Shown: one piece after another, positions 8,604 through 16,394 of the stretch
Layout of the letters: every line of letters starts with the position of its first letter
Numbering within the stretch: position 1 is the first letter of the stretch
Assembly (NCBI RefSeq): GCF_003397585.1
Contig: NZ_QJUV01000001.1
Span: forward strand, 558,001 to 622,000
Direction of reading: 5' to 3'
DNA: 64,000 bases
From: Gardnerella piotii
Lineage (GTDB): Bacteria > Actinomycetota > Actinomycetes > Actinomycetales > Bifidobacteriaceae
Position numbers and translations under genes: made by a program
Notes under the pieces: generated by a model
Seen by the model: the letters and a program-made list of their open reading frames with translations, nothing else
Told to the model about the DNA's origin: nothing
Databases searched by the model: none

Positions 8604-8658
8604 GTATCCATTCCGTGCACTCAAAAAAGTGTAGCTATACTACCTGTTCTCTCAATCC

Positions 8659-8705
8659 ACGTGGAGAGTGTTGTGTTGATGTCTAGGGCTTAATAGGTGG
8701 GTGCA
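8659..8705 (+). repeat. Att-like block, copy 2
   Basis: In the methyltransferase frame it reads HVESVVLMSRA and stop: one amino acid change and several synonymous changes relative to copy 1, then ataggtgggtgca. Confidence 0.85.
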
Positions 8706-8708
8706 TTT

Positions 8709-9119
8709 TTAGGCTTTATGCTTTTGATTTCTTCTTCGTAAAAACTCTTTAACAATGATTGGAATTATAGTTGGAATACATTCAGTGGTTAAGAAATACG
8801 TAATGTATAAGTAAATCCAGCTACTACCCAATTGTTGAGGAGACTCTTGTAATATCAATAAATCAATGGCTGGTGCGATAAGCGCTATGGCAATGGTTTT
8901 ACAAACTCCTAAGTTTTCGAGTGTTTTTTGATTGACAACGATTGAGTAAAGGACAAGCGTTGTTAAACCAAATACGTGAGCTATACCGATCAATAAAACA
9001 GGTGAGTCATAAACAATTTCTGGATTAAACAATCTAAGTGAGTTAAGGATTAGTCCTAAAAGAGGCAATAATAATGAAAAAAGAAATAATCGTATAGCTT
9101 GATACACAGATTTCTTCAT
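8709..9119 (-). CDS. Four-helix membrane protein (duplicated at 24932)
   Basis: A 136-residue hydrophobic protein with about four membrane segments (residues roughly 8-28, 42-60, 73-92, 98-120) and a basic tail (RRRNQKHKA). The start follows gaggagg-type ribosome binding bases (9121-9129 on the minus strand). It points towards the att-like block, whose tip it almost touches. A paralogue with the same beginning, middle (KTLENLGVCKTIAIALIAPA) and end is at 24932-25342. I do not recognise the family; phage- or element-encoded is likely from position. Confidence 0.6.
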   Translation of the reverse strand: MKKSVYQAIRLFLFSLLLPLLGLILNSLRLFNPEIVYDSPVLLIGIAHVFGLTTLVLYSIVVNQKTLENLGVCKTIAIALIAPAIDLLILQESPQQLGSSWIYLYITYFLTTECIPTIIPIIVKEFLRRRNQKHKA

Positions 9120-9199
9120 TACAACCTCCTCAAATTTATATAGCCAAGCAGATGACTACTGTCGTAGACGGACTATTTTCACTCATTTTACGTTAATTT

Positions 9200-9410
9200 A
9201 TCTTACTTGGAAAGTTGGGATAATCATATCCGATTAAAATCTGGCGGTCATTGGCAGACAGGGTTTAAGGAGCTTGGGTAAATACGGCATTGAGTATCAT
9301 ATCGTGAAAACATATCCCAATGAGGTGAGGGTTGGATATGTGCCGAATTATAAGGCACCGAAAAAGAAGAATGGTGTTAATCAAGCGTGGTTTTCGGCTA
9401 GCTGGTAAGC
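9200..9410 (+). pseudogene. Fragment resembling the end of a secreted nuclease toxin
   Basis: The frame reads SGGHWQTGFKELG, then a stop/frameshift, and continues YPNEVRVGYVPNYKAPKKK and QAWFSASW. The second copy at 25440-25630 is open throughout. The pattern (V)RVGxVPNxKxxxKxxGxxQxWF resembles the end of EndoU-like polymorphic toxin domains, but I cannot confirm this. There is no start or secretion domain, so it is a displaced fragment. Confidence 0.35.
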
Positions 9411-9610
9411 AAGGGCATGGTCTTTTTGTTACAACGTCTAGGTTTTCGCAGAAAGCTAAGGATTATGCTGACAATCATCATATTATTTTGGTTGATGGTG
9501 TGAAACTTGCAAATCTTATGATTAAACATAATTTTTGTGTTTCAACAAGAAAAACGTTTGAGATTAAAACGATTGATACTGATGCTTTGCTTGAATATCA
9601 AGATGAATAG
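9402..9610 (+). pseudogene. C-terminal fragment of an Mrr-like restriction protein
   Basis: The frame reads GKQGHGLFVTTSRFSQKAKDY, then IILVDGVKLANLMIKHN and ends EIKTIDTDALLEYQDE. This matches the end of Mrr-type methyl-directed restriction proteins (GVF.TTS.FS..A..YA...IVLIDG..L..LM). The nuclease core upstream is missing and is replaced by the toxin-like fragment, overlapping by a few bases. The same fusion occurs at 25622-25831. Confidence 0.55.
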
Positions 9611-9839
9611 TGTTTTTGTGTAAGTTTTGTGACTTGATTTTGTTGATTTTGAGTTTGTTACTGAGTTTTTTTAGATTTTAGATATGAATTTGCTATTTTA
9701 TCAGTTATAAATTATAAATTATCGATTTTGCCATTAAATTTCACTTATAAGCGATGTGTGCGGTGAAAAGTCTTGGTTTGTTTTTTGTTTTACTTTTGGC
9801 TTTGGTTGTGGATATTGGTTAATCGTACATTTTTTACGA

Positions 9840-10118
9840 TTACAGGTTGAAGAGGTCTGCGTGGCTACCAGTATCGATAAGTGTGAGGGTGAGAATATCA
9901 TCCTCTAGCAGATAAACAAGTAACCAGTCTGGCTTGATGTGGCATTCGTGAAAACCGTTGAATTTTCCTTTGAGTATATGGTCTTTGTATTTAGGGTCAA
10001 GTGGAATACATTGTCTTAGATTATCTACTACTTCATCCAAAAGAGAAAGATTGATTCCTTGTTTAGCCATACGCTTATAGCTTTTCTTATAAGCATTCGT
10101 GAACTTAACGTTGTACAT
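9840..10118 (-). CDS. yafQ: YafQ-type mRNA-cleaving toxin
   Basis: A 92-residue RelE-superfamily toxin of the YafQ branch: start MYNVKFTNAYKKSYKRMAKQG, the core DPKYKDHILKGKFNGFHECHI, then DWLLVYLL and the ending LIDTGSHADLF with the catalytic-type histidine. YafQ cuts mRNA on the ribosome and stops growth when its antitoxin is lost. The ATG overlaps the antitoxin stop by one base (TGATG), the usual coupling. It lies in island module two. Confidence 0.88.
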   Translation of the reverse strand: MYNVKFTNAYKKSYKRMAKQGINLSLLDEVVDNLRQCIPLDPKYKDHILKGKFNGFHECHIKPDWLLVYLLEDDILTLTLIDTGSHADLFNL

Positions 10119-10393
10119 CAGTCTTGCAACAGCGCTTTCTTAAGGTCTTCCATAGAAGAATACGATGGTACGTTAGGGTCTCTGGAAATTCTTTTGGCTT
10201 CTTGCATAGCAGCCAGTGTTTCAGTATTAAACTTTGGGATTTCTACTTTAAAAGGAAGGCCGCCGTGTAAAACGCATTGGCGTAAGAAGATGTTTACGGC
10301 ACTTGACATATCGATGCCGAGTTCGCTAAACAGTTCATTTGCTTCTGTTTTTACATTACTATCGATACGAATTTGAGTAGGACTTGTTGCCAT
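10118..10393 (-). CDS. dinJ: DinJ/RelB-type antitoxin
   Basis: A 91-residue antitoxin with an N-terminal ribbon-helix-helix (IRIDSNVKTEANELFSELGI...MSSAVNIFLRQCV) and a C-terminal part that would wrap the toxin. It normally represses its own promoter together with the toxin. The start is preceded by aaggagc on the minus strand. The promoter and a partly palindromic operator can be seen just upstream. Confidence 0.87.
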   Translation of the reverse strand: MATSPTQIRIDSNVKTEANELFSELGIDMSSAVNIFLRQCVLHGGLPFKVEIPKFNTETLAAMQEAKRISRDPNVPSYSSMEDLKKALLQD

Positions 10394-10416
10394 AGTATTA
10401 GCTCCTTTTTAAGACG

Positions 10417-10445
10417 ATTATGATACAATCAGTATACGTTGTCAA
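10417..10445 (-). promoter_or_regulatory. Promoter/operator of the dinJ-yafQ pair
   Basis: On the minus strand TTGACA (10445-10440) and CATAAT (10422-10417) are 17 bases apart. The spacer gtatactgattgtat has partial dyad symmetry, a fair candidate for the DinJ operator. Between this and the gene at 10714 nothing else is seen. Confidence 0.65.
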
Positions 10446-10713
10446 GCAATAAAGATGGAATAGTAATATTTTGCACTCAATGATTAGTGTTAATGTTAAA
10501 AGAGTAAAAAATTGCAATGGGAAATTACAATTTGAAGTACATCATGCAATTTGTTGATTTTTATGATAAAAACGCTGTTCGACTTTAATATTTCAGAGAA
10601 AAACGGATGTAGAGTTATGCTATATCAACAGATGAAGATGATTGTATTGGATTTTGTTAAGTCGTATTTTAGTTGTATACGAATAATGGGAAACTGCTCA
10701 TTAGGAGAAAACG

Positions 10714-11511
10714 ATGGATAGATTTTCAGAGAAAAGTCTTCTTTCACTTGGAGATTATTATGTGTATGGACTTATCGATCCACGTAGTAAGCGAATCTTC
10801 TATATTGGGAAAGGCGCAGGAAACAGAGTATTTGAACACGAGAAAAAAATCCTGGGTAGTTCTGAAAGTGAGAACCTGAAACTTAAGACAATATCAGAAA
10901 TTAAGGCTGCTGGACTTGAAGTTGAAAAGATTATCATTAATTCAAACCTTACTGAAGAAGAGGCGTTTGCGTCAGAGGCGTCTTTAATCAATGCATTTAA
11001 TTACGTCAGTGACACAGGCCTCACTAATATTGTTGCCGGGCATCATTCTGCAGAGGCATTATCGGTTGATGAATACGAAAGAATAAATGGCGCGGTCGAA
11101 CTTGAAGAAAAAGACATAAAGCACAGAATTCTTGTTATAAAAATAAATAGGCTTTATCGGAGATGCATGGATGAGAATGTATTGTATGATGCTGTTCGTG
11201 GTATCTGGAGAGTATCAAAAGAAAAAGTAAAAACCGTTGAATATGTTTTTGGTGTATACAATTCTTTGATTGTGGCTGTATATAAGCCGTCAAAGTGGTT
11301 TGTTTGCAAAGAGGCAAAGGACAGACTTCCAAGGCAGGATATCATTCTTGAGCCAAAAAAGGCGAATAGATTATTTTTTGTGGATGATAGATATGAACAA
11401 GGATTTACACTTGATGAAAATGAAGCTTTTTATCTAGGGAAATCTATAATCAGATTGAAATTGAATCAGTCGGCGCAGAATCCGATTACATACCTAAATC
11501 CGCAGAAGTGA
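10714..11511 (+). CDS. GIY-YIG domain protein, LEM-3-like
   Basis: A 265-residue protein with a GIY-YIG fold at residues 12-110: YYVYGLIDPRSKRIFYIGKG, then RVFEHE and, further on, the glutamate-bearing EEAFASEASLINAF and the asparagine in LTNIVAG. This resembles the LEM-3-like branch of GIY-YIG nucleases. The C-terminal half has no domain I recognise. A clear site (aggag, 10701-10705) precedes the ATG. It probably cleaves DNA or RNA, but its biological job is unknown. It is cargo between a TA pair and a toxin remnant. Confidence 0.75.
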   Translation: MDRFSEKSLLSLGDYYVYGLIDPRSKRIFYIGKGAGNRVFEHEKKILGSSESENLKLKTISEIKAAGLEVEKIIINSNLTEEEAFASEASLINAFNYVSDTGLTNIVAGHHSAEALSVDEYERINGAVELEEKDIKHRILVIKINRLYRRCMDENVLYDAVRGIWRVSKEKVKTVEYVFGVYNSLIVAVYKPSKWFVCKEAKDRLPRQDIILEPKKANRLFFVDDRYEQGFTLDENEAFYLGKSIIRLKLNQSAQNPITYLNPQK

Positions 11512-11574
11512 GATAAATTATAGTTTATTGTAGGAAATGATTTATTAGAAAATGCGTTTGTTTTGAAGTTGTAC

Positions 11575-11656
11575 TTGAAATTTACGCCCATTATTAGAAC
11601 ACCACGGCTTCCAGCCAACAATTTAATATTGCATGGGCATGGTGTTAGAGGAATGG
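11575..11656 (-). pseudogene. RelE/ParE toxin remnant
   Basis: On the minus strand a short stretch reads NTMPMQY, a stop, then IVGWKPWCSNNGRKF. This mirrors ETMPMRYTLVKWEPWCSKGIRRI of the intact toxin at 33607-33939. Only this core remains and it contains an in-frame stop. Confidence 0.55.
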
Positions 11657-11690
11657 ATATCATGCCTAAAATCAAGCTATCAAGCCAATC

Positions 11691-11730
11691 TTAAACCTTT
11701 TAACGATAGCTTTTTTAATAATCGTTAACA
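11691..11730. repeat. Partial module right end
   Basis: ttaaaccttttaacgatagc followed by ttttttaataatcgttaac; the outer TGCACCCA tip is missing because the TA block follows instead. Confidence 0.65.
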
Positions 11731-11753
11731 TAAATGATAGTTATTGAGAATAG

Positions 11754-12071
11754 TTATTCCAGTAGTGCGTCAATATTTCGTTTTGAATATAGAAGTCGGC
11801 GCACTTCCATAGTGTCGTCGATGACAACGTAAAAAACAGAAAAGTTGCGTACGCTAATCCTGTAGTAGGGGTGTTCTCGTGTTGTTGATGATTGGTAAGG
11901 AGCAAATAAGAGGGGTGATTCAAGTCGTTTATCGATTGCTGATTCTATATCGTCAACAAGTTTGTGAGCAGCTTTTGGATTTTGCAGTGTATTGGTTATA
12001 TAGTCAACTGTTTCTAATAAATCTTCTTTGAATAGTGGGAGAAAGGTTAATTTATACGTGTTCTTGCTCAT
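11754..12071 (-). CDS. RelE/ParE-family toxin, copy 1
   Basis: A 105-residue RelE/ParE-fold toxin: LTFLPLFKEDLLETVDYITNTLQNPKAAHKLVDDIE in the helical hairpin, then HPYYRISVRNFSVFYVVIDD and LLYSKRNIDALL at the end. It may cut mRNA or hit gyrase; the sequence does not decide. It overlaps the antitoxin gene by 20 bases, consistent with translational coupling. The protein is identical to the copy at 22304-22621. Confidence 0.87.
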   Translation of the reverse strand: MSKNTYKLTFLPLFKEDLLETVDYITNTLQNPKAAHKLVDDIESAIDKRLESPLLFAPYQSSTTREHPYYRISVRNFSVFYVVIDDTMEVRRLLYSKRNIDALLE

Positions 12072-12324
12072 TGATCCTTCTCCTTACGCTATCAAAGACA
12101 TCGTCTTTAGAAAGACGCGTAGAAGTGTTTGCGGCAAAAGTATCTGCTTCGTCGAGTTTTCTTTCAATGTCGTCAGTGAGGGCAGAGTATTGTTTGATGC
12201 TCATGAGAACCATAGTTCCATAACCATTTTTTGTAAGGAATACTGGTGTATTTGAATTTATAACTGTTTCTTCTACTTCTGGGAATTTATTTCTTAAGTC
12301 GGAAACTGGGCGAATATTAATCAT
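12052..12324 (-). CDS. Phd/YefM-family antitoxin, copy 1
   Basis: A 90-residue antitoxin starting MINIRPVSDLRNKFPEVEET, the Phd/YefM DNA-binding fold, followed by VFLTKNGYGTMVLMSIKQY and a charged toxin-binding tail. A strong aaggagg site precedes the ATG on the minus strand. It differs from the copy at 22602-22874 by one residue near position 52 (D here, N there). Confidence 0.87.
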   Translation of the reverse strand: MINIRPVSDLRNKFPEVEETVINSNTPVFLTKNGYGTMVLMSIKQYSALTDDIERKLDEADTFAANTSTRLSKDDVFDSVRRRINEQEHV

Positions 12325-12433
12325 AGTATCAACCTCCTTTTATCAAAAAAGTATCATAATATTATCAAGATTACAATTATATTAGTGGCTTGGCACTCAA
12401 AAAGTGTAGCTATACTACCCGTTCTCTCAATCC

Positions 12434-12480
12434 ACGTCGAGACTGTCGTATTGATGTCACGGGCTTAATAGGTGGGTGCA
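12434..12480 (+). repeat. Att-like block, copy 3
   Basis: It encodes exactly HVETVVLMSRA and stop like the native gene end, with two synonymous differences, and continues ataggtgggtgca. Confidence 0.87.
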
Positions 12481-12754
12481 TTGAAGGCTTTGTGTAGCAA
12501 GGCTTAGCGAGGGCTATCGTTAAAAGGTTTAATGCGAAGCAGCTTTAAGCTGTGTTCTCGAGATTTTTGAGTGCGATTTTGCTGTATGAGGGAACATGTC
12601 TACGCTCTGGGGTCGAGTGCACAGGATGTTAACGTACTTCGCTTGCGTTGAAAGCACACTGTGCTTTCAACTTTGAGCAAGCTCAGCGAATCGAAGTGCA
12701 TTCGCAAATTATGTTTTAATCGCTCATGCAAGTCGATTCGCCACTTTGCACCCA
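12472..12754. repeat. Palindromic element R, copy 2 (283 bp)
   Basis: Starts GTGGGTGCA and ends TGCACCCA. Inside are gctatcgttaaaaggtttaa and the 11-base-arm hairpin gttgaaagcac/gtgctttcaac (about 12648-12672). It lies immediately upstream of the intact recombinase gene, where an element attachment site would be expected. It has no coding potential that I can support. Confidence 0.8.
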
Positions 12755-12842
12755 GCTGGTGAAGTGGGAAAATAAGGTTTAGGCTAATTATCATGGAGAA
12801 GAAATCTAAGTTTCGTTAGTCTAATAATAAGGAGAGATGGCT

Positions 12843-13799
12843 ATGGATAAGATAGATGAGCTAAATAAAGATGTGATAGTCATCCATCCTCAGCGTGTAA
12901 TTAAGGATTATGCAGTTGGGGTTTATGCTCGTGTGAGCACAAATCGTAAAGAACAGTTGGATAGTCTTGCTGTTCAGGTGTCTGGTCTTACTCGTCTTGC
13001 TGCTGCTCACATGACTTGGTTTGTTGCAGATATTTTTCTTGATGTTGCTTCAGCTAAGGTTGGATCTTCAAGAAACGAGTTTAATCGAATGATTGAAGAA
13101 TGCGAGAAAGGTAATCTTGATATTATTCTTACTAAAAGTGTGAGCCGTTTTGGTCGTGATACGAAAGAAGGCTTAGAGGCTATTAGAAAGATTCGATCAT
13201 GTGGCACGAGAATTATTTTTGAGACAGATAAAATTGATACGGAAACTGTCGATGATGAACTTTTAATCAGTGTGGTTCAAGCTTGTAGTCAAGCAGAGAA
13301 TGATTGGCGTAGTGAGAATATTGTTTGGGGATTAAGACGTAGAGCAGAAGATGGCACATCAGGTCTTTATAGCAGAGTTTGTTATGGTTATAAAAAAGAT
13401 AAACATGGAATGCTTATTATTGATGAAGACCAAGCGCAAGTGGTAAGAGATATTTTTGACTGGTATTTAAAAGGATTAAGTATCGGCGGTATTATTAAAA
13501 GGTTAAAAAGTAAAGGTGTTAAGTCTCCAAAGGGAAAAGACGTTTGGAGTAAACGGGCTGTTGAGAGCACTTTGACTAGGCGTAAATATACAGGCGATGT
13601 GGCGATTGCTGTTCCGGGAAATGCGGATTGTCAGTATTTGAATACAGATCATCATGCAGGCATTATTTCTAAAGAGAAGTTTGAAGCGGTTGAGCTTGAG
13701 ATGGCGGCTCGGAGTAATTTGGAAGTTGGAGAGGACGGAACGGTCAAACGCAAGTCTAAGAAATATAGCTCAAAAGGTAAAATGAAACCTGATTATTAG
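12843..13799 (+). CDS. Serine site-specific recombinase (resolvase plus recombinase domain)
   Basis: A 318-residue protein. An N-terminal resolvase domain (residues about 24-165) has the catalytic serine in VYARVST (Ser32), SVSRFGRDT and the helix EGLEAIRKI. A recombinase domain follows (about 190-285: GLYSRVCYGYKKD, IFDWYLKGLSIGGIIKRL, WSKRAVESTL.RRKYTGDV). It lacks the zinc ribbon and long coiled coil of full-size integrases, so it is short for the class. The ATG at 12843 sits 8 bases from aaggag; the ATG at 12837 is too close. It is the only intact recombinase in the island and the best candidate for its mobility. Confidence 0.87.
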   Translation: MDKIDELNKDVIVIHPQRVIKDYAVGVYARVSTNRKEQLDSLAVQVSGLTRLAAAHMTWFVADIFLDVASAKVGSSRNEFNRMIEECEKGNLDIILTKSVSRFGRDTKEGLEAIRKIRSCGTRIIFETDKIDTETVDDELLISVVQACSQAENDWRSENIVWGLRRRAEDGTSGLYSRVCYGYKKDKHGMLIIDEDQAQVVRDIFDWYLKGLSIGGIIKRLKSKGVKSPKGKDVWSKRAVESTLTRRKYTGDVAIAVPGNADCQYLNTDHHAGIISKEKFEAVELEMAARSNLEVGEDGTVKRKSKKYSSKGKMKPDY

Positions 13800-13825
13800 T
13801 ATGTGCACTAGGAGGTGCTTAAGGA

Positions 13826-14419
13826 ATGGATAATAAGAAGTTTATCGCAGAGACGAAAGATGTTCGTTTAACGGTGAAACGTGCTGATACCTTTGGCGTG
13901 AGCTTTGTTAACTGTGAACAAGATATATTGAGGGTTGAGGAAGCGCAAAATGTTATAAGGCTTATTCAAACTAAAAAAGTCTCAGCTTCGAATTGGTTGA
14001 GGTGGTTTACTCAGGGTATGCCTGAAATTGTTGTGAGTTTGCCACATGATGTGGAAGTTTGTGAGGTTGAATCTGATTCTAATCAAGTGCTCATCACGGA
14101 TATTGAGATTGGTAAGCTTTATGTAGAAGTGAACAATGGCAAGGTAGAAGTTGTTAATTTGAAGGCGGATGATGTCTTTCTTAAATGTTATAATGGGTTG
14201 GCTTCAGCAACAAACGTAGAAGTAACTCATGTTTGTACGCTTGATACGTTAAATGGCATGAGTATTTTAGAAGGAACAATCACCAAGGATGCAAGCCTTG
14301 AAGTAGATTGTGAGAATGGTGTCACCGAGGTTTCAGATAAGAAGAAGGTAAATTGTAAAAACGATGGATTTGCGCATTACATGGTGCACTGTCTTAATGG
14401 GAAAGCTATTGCGAAGTAG
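13826..14419 (+). CDS. DUF4097-like beta-repeat protein
   Basis: A 197-residue protein made of repeating short beta strands (VCEVESDSNQVLITDIEIGKLYVEVNNGKVEVVNLKAD and similar), the pattern of the DUF4097/putative adhesin family of right-handed beta structures. There is no signal peptide, so it probably stays inside the cell. The aggagg site at 13810-13815 is 10 bases from the ATG. It follows the recombinase after 26 bases and may be co-transcribed. A fragment similar to its NGVTEVSDKKKVN region appears at 35241-35290. Confidence 0.65.
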   Translation: MDNKKFIAETKDVRLTVKRADTFGVSFVNCEQDILRVEEAQNVIRLIQTKKVSASNWLRWFTQGMPEIVVSLPHDVEVCEVESDSNQVLITDIEIGKLYVEVNNGKVEVVNLKADDVFLKCYNGLASATNVEVTHVCTLDTLNGMSILEGTITKDASLEVDCENGVTEVSDKKKVNCKNDGFAHYMVHCLNGKAIAK

Positions 14420-14510
14420 CAGACATATAGATCAAAAAAGAAGCAATAAAACTTGATATAAGTTGGAATTAGAGCGTATATAGACATACCGATAAAGGAG
14501 GAAGCTGTAT

Positions 14511-14795
14511 ATGCTCTATGTAAAATTTGATGATTTCGAAGATGTTAGCGTCATGGGAAATGAGAAAGATCATGGAATGTTTATTCCGATTAAGGATGGG
14601 AATGTGTATGCTGAGTGCGAACGGTGCGGTGTGGTTGAAAGGATTACCTCACCATGCGAATTCATTGCTAGCACATTTAGGTCAAGAGTGAACTTTAATG
14701 AAGGTTATGAACTTTGCGAGAAGTGCTTGCAAGAGGTTGAGTTTGTTACTGTCGCTTTGAGAACTGGAAAATTGCCTAATCGAGAATTGAAATGA
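14511..14795 (+). CDS. Small protein with two CxxC knuckles
   Basis: A 94-residue protein with cysteine pairs in ECERCGVVE (about residue 38) and LCEKCLQE (about residue 72), likely binding one zinc. The start has an ideal aaaggagg site. I do not recognise the family. It follows the DUF4097-like gene and lies before the ABC-F gene, within the recombinase module. Confidence 0.6.
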   Translation: MLYVKFDDFEDVSVMGNEKDHGMFIPIKDGNVYAECERCGVVERITSPCEFIASTFRSRVNFNEGYELCEKCLQEVEFVTVALRTGKLPNRELK

Positions 14796-14858
14796 CTGAA
14801 AAGCAAAGCAGTGATAACCGTAGTAATACATGAAAAACTAAACGTTAAAAGGTGCACA

Positions 14859-14882
14859 CACTTTGCACCCGGGCGGTAAATG
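14859..14882. repeat. Degenerate module tip before the ABC-F gene
   Basis: cactttgcaccc followed by gggcggtaaatgataa resembles the end of element R (cactttgcacccagctggtgaagtgg). The preceding cgttaaaaggtgcac carries part of the inner motif. It marks the left border of the AT-rich ABC-F cargo. Confidence 0.5.
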
Positions 14883-14902
14883 ATAATTTAGGGAGGCGTT
14901 TT

Positions 14903-16381
14903 ATGTCAGTAATTAAAATTGAAAACCTCACTTTCTCATATTATGGATATGTAAAACCCATATTTAAAAATGTATCGTTTTCCTTTGATACAAACTGGAA
15001 AACGGGATTGATAGGAAGAAATGGAATCGGTAAATCAACTCTATTTAAGTTACTTTTAAATCAAGAAACTTATCAAGGTAAAATAAGCAAGGATGTTGAA
15101 TTTATTAAATTTCCACCAAATATAAGCGATACTTCAAAATTAGGAATTGAGTTATATAAAGAACTAATATCAGATGATGAAGAATGGAAGTTATTTAGAG
15201 AACTCAGTTTGCTAAATGTAGATGAGAACCTTGTTTACAGAGAGTTTGAAACGCTTTCTAAAGGGGAACAAACAAAAATCCTTTTAGCTATTTTGTTTAC
15301 AAGAGAAGATGGCTTTTTACTTATTGATGAACCAACAAACCATTTAGATATGGACGGAAGAAAAATTGTAAGTGAATATCTGAAAAGTAAAAAAGGATTT
15401 TTGCTTATATCTCATGATAGAGATTTTTTAGATGGTTGTATCAATCATGTTATTTCTATTAACAGGAATTCTATTGATGTCCAATCGGGAAATTTTACAT
15501 CATGGTATGAAAACAAAGTGATGAAAGACCAATTTGAAATTAGTCAAAATGAGAGATTAAGAAAAGATATTAAACGATTAAAAGAGTCTGCAAGACAAAG
15601 TCAAATTTGGTCTGATAAAATTGAAAATACTAAAAATGGTGTAAAAGTATCAGGTGTAAAACCAGACAAAGGACATATAGGTCATCAATCAGCCAAGATG
15701 ATGAAAAAATCTAAGAATTTGGAGAATAGACAAAACAAGGCAATAGAAGAAAAACAGAGTTTACTAAAAGATATCGAAATAAAGGAAAGCCTATTACTGC
15801 ATCCGCTACATCATCATAAAAATCCTCTAATATCGGTTAGCAATTTATCATCATGCTATGGAGAGAGACAGATCCTAAATAATGTAAGTTTCGAGATAAA
15901 GCAAGGCGACATAGTGGCTATATATGGGGGTAATGGTAGCGGAAAATCAACCTTGATTAAAATTTTATTAGGTATAAATCACGAGTATACAGGTGAGATA
16001 AAATTAGCAGGTAATTTAAAAATCTCGTATATTCCTCAAGACACATCTAATTTAACAGGTAGCCTAAATGAATATATTCACAAGCAAGATGTTGATGAAA
16101 CATTGTGTAAAACAATTCTAAGAAAATTAGATTTTTCAAGAGAATTATTTGAAATGGATATGAAGAATTATAGTGATGGACAAAAAAAGAAAGTTTTAAT
16201 TGCTGTAAGTTTCTCAAAACCAGCTCATATATTTGTTTGGGACGAACCACTGAATTATATAGATGTAATATCAAGAATACAGATTGAGGAAATTATAAAA
16301 GAAGCAAAGCCTACACTCATATTTGTGGAACACGATAAGCGATTTGTAGAAGATATCGCTAATAAAATAATACAATTTTAA
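14903..16381 (+). CDS. ABC-F ribosomal protection protein, Lsa-like
   Basis: A 492-residue protein with two ATPase domains and no membrane segments. Domain 1 has Walker A GRNGIGKS, signature LSKGEQ and Walker B LLIDEPTNHLD; domain 2 has GGNGSGKS, a changed signature YSDGQKKK and VWDEPLNYID. The linker between them is charged and helical (KRLKESARQSQIWSDKIEN). Length and layout match the Lsa branch, which moves lincosamides, streptogramin A and pleuromutilins off the ribosome. The gene is visibly more AT-rich than the core genes and looks acquired from Firmicutes. gggagg precedes the ATG by 6 bases. No leader-peptide attenuator is seen. Confidence 0.85.
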   Translation: MSVIKIENLTFSYYGYVKPIFKNVSFSFDTNWKTGLIGRNGIGKSTLFKLLLNQETYQGKISKDVEFIKFPPNISDTSKLGIELYKELISDDEEWKLFRELSLLNVDENLVYREFETLSKGEQTKILLAILFTREDGFLLIDEPTNHLDMDGRKIVSEYLKSKKGFLLISHDRDFLDGCINHVISINRNSIDVQSGNFTSWYENKVMKDQFEISQNERLRKDIKRLKESARQSQIWSDKIENTKNGVKVSGVKPDKGHIGHQSAKMMKKSKNLENRQNKAIEEKQSLLKDIEIKESLLLHPLHHHKNPLISVSNLSSCYGERQILNNVSFEIKQGDIVAIYGGNGSGKSTLIKILLGINHEYTGEIKLAGNLKISYIPQDTSNLTGSLNEYIHKQDVDETLCKTILRKLDFSRELFEMDMKNYSDGQKKKVLIAVSFSKPAHIFVWDEPLNYIDVISRIQIEEIIKEAKPTLIFVEHDKRFVEDIANKIIQF

Positions 16382-16394
16382 GTAAGATCCAAAT

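Larger units (their letters stand above)
8550..9645. repeat. About 1.1-kb block duplicated at 24773-25866
   Basis: The block holds the module right end, a tail (gtgcactcaaaaaagtgtagc), an att-like block, a minus-strand membrane protein gene and two gene fragments. The second copy differs by scattered substitutions, so the duplication is not very recent or came from two sources. Beyond 9645/25866 the two copies lead into different toxin-antitoxin genes. Confidence 0.8.
11671..12433. repeat. 763-bp block nearly identical to 22221-22984
   Basis: It contains the module end motif, a RelE/ParE-Phd toxin-antitoxin pair and the tail ending ttctctcaatcc. The two copies differ at only a handful of bases and then diverge abruptly: here into an att-like block, in the other copy into the cadD region. 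Confidence 0.9.
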
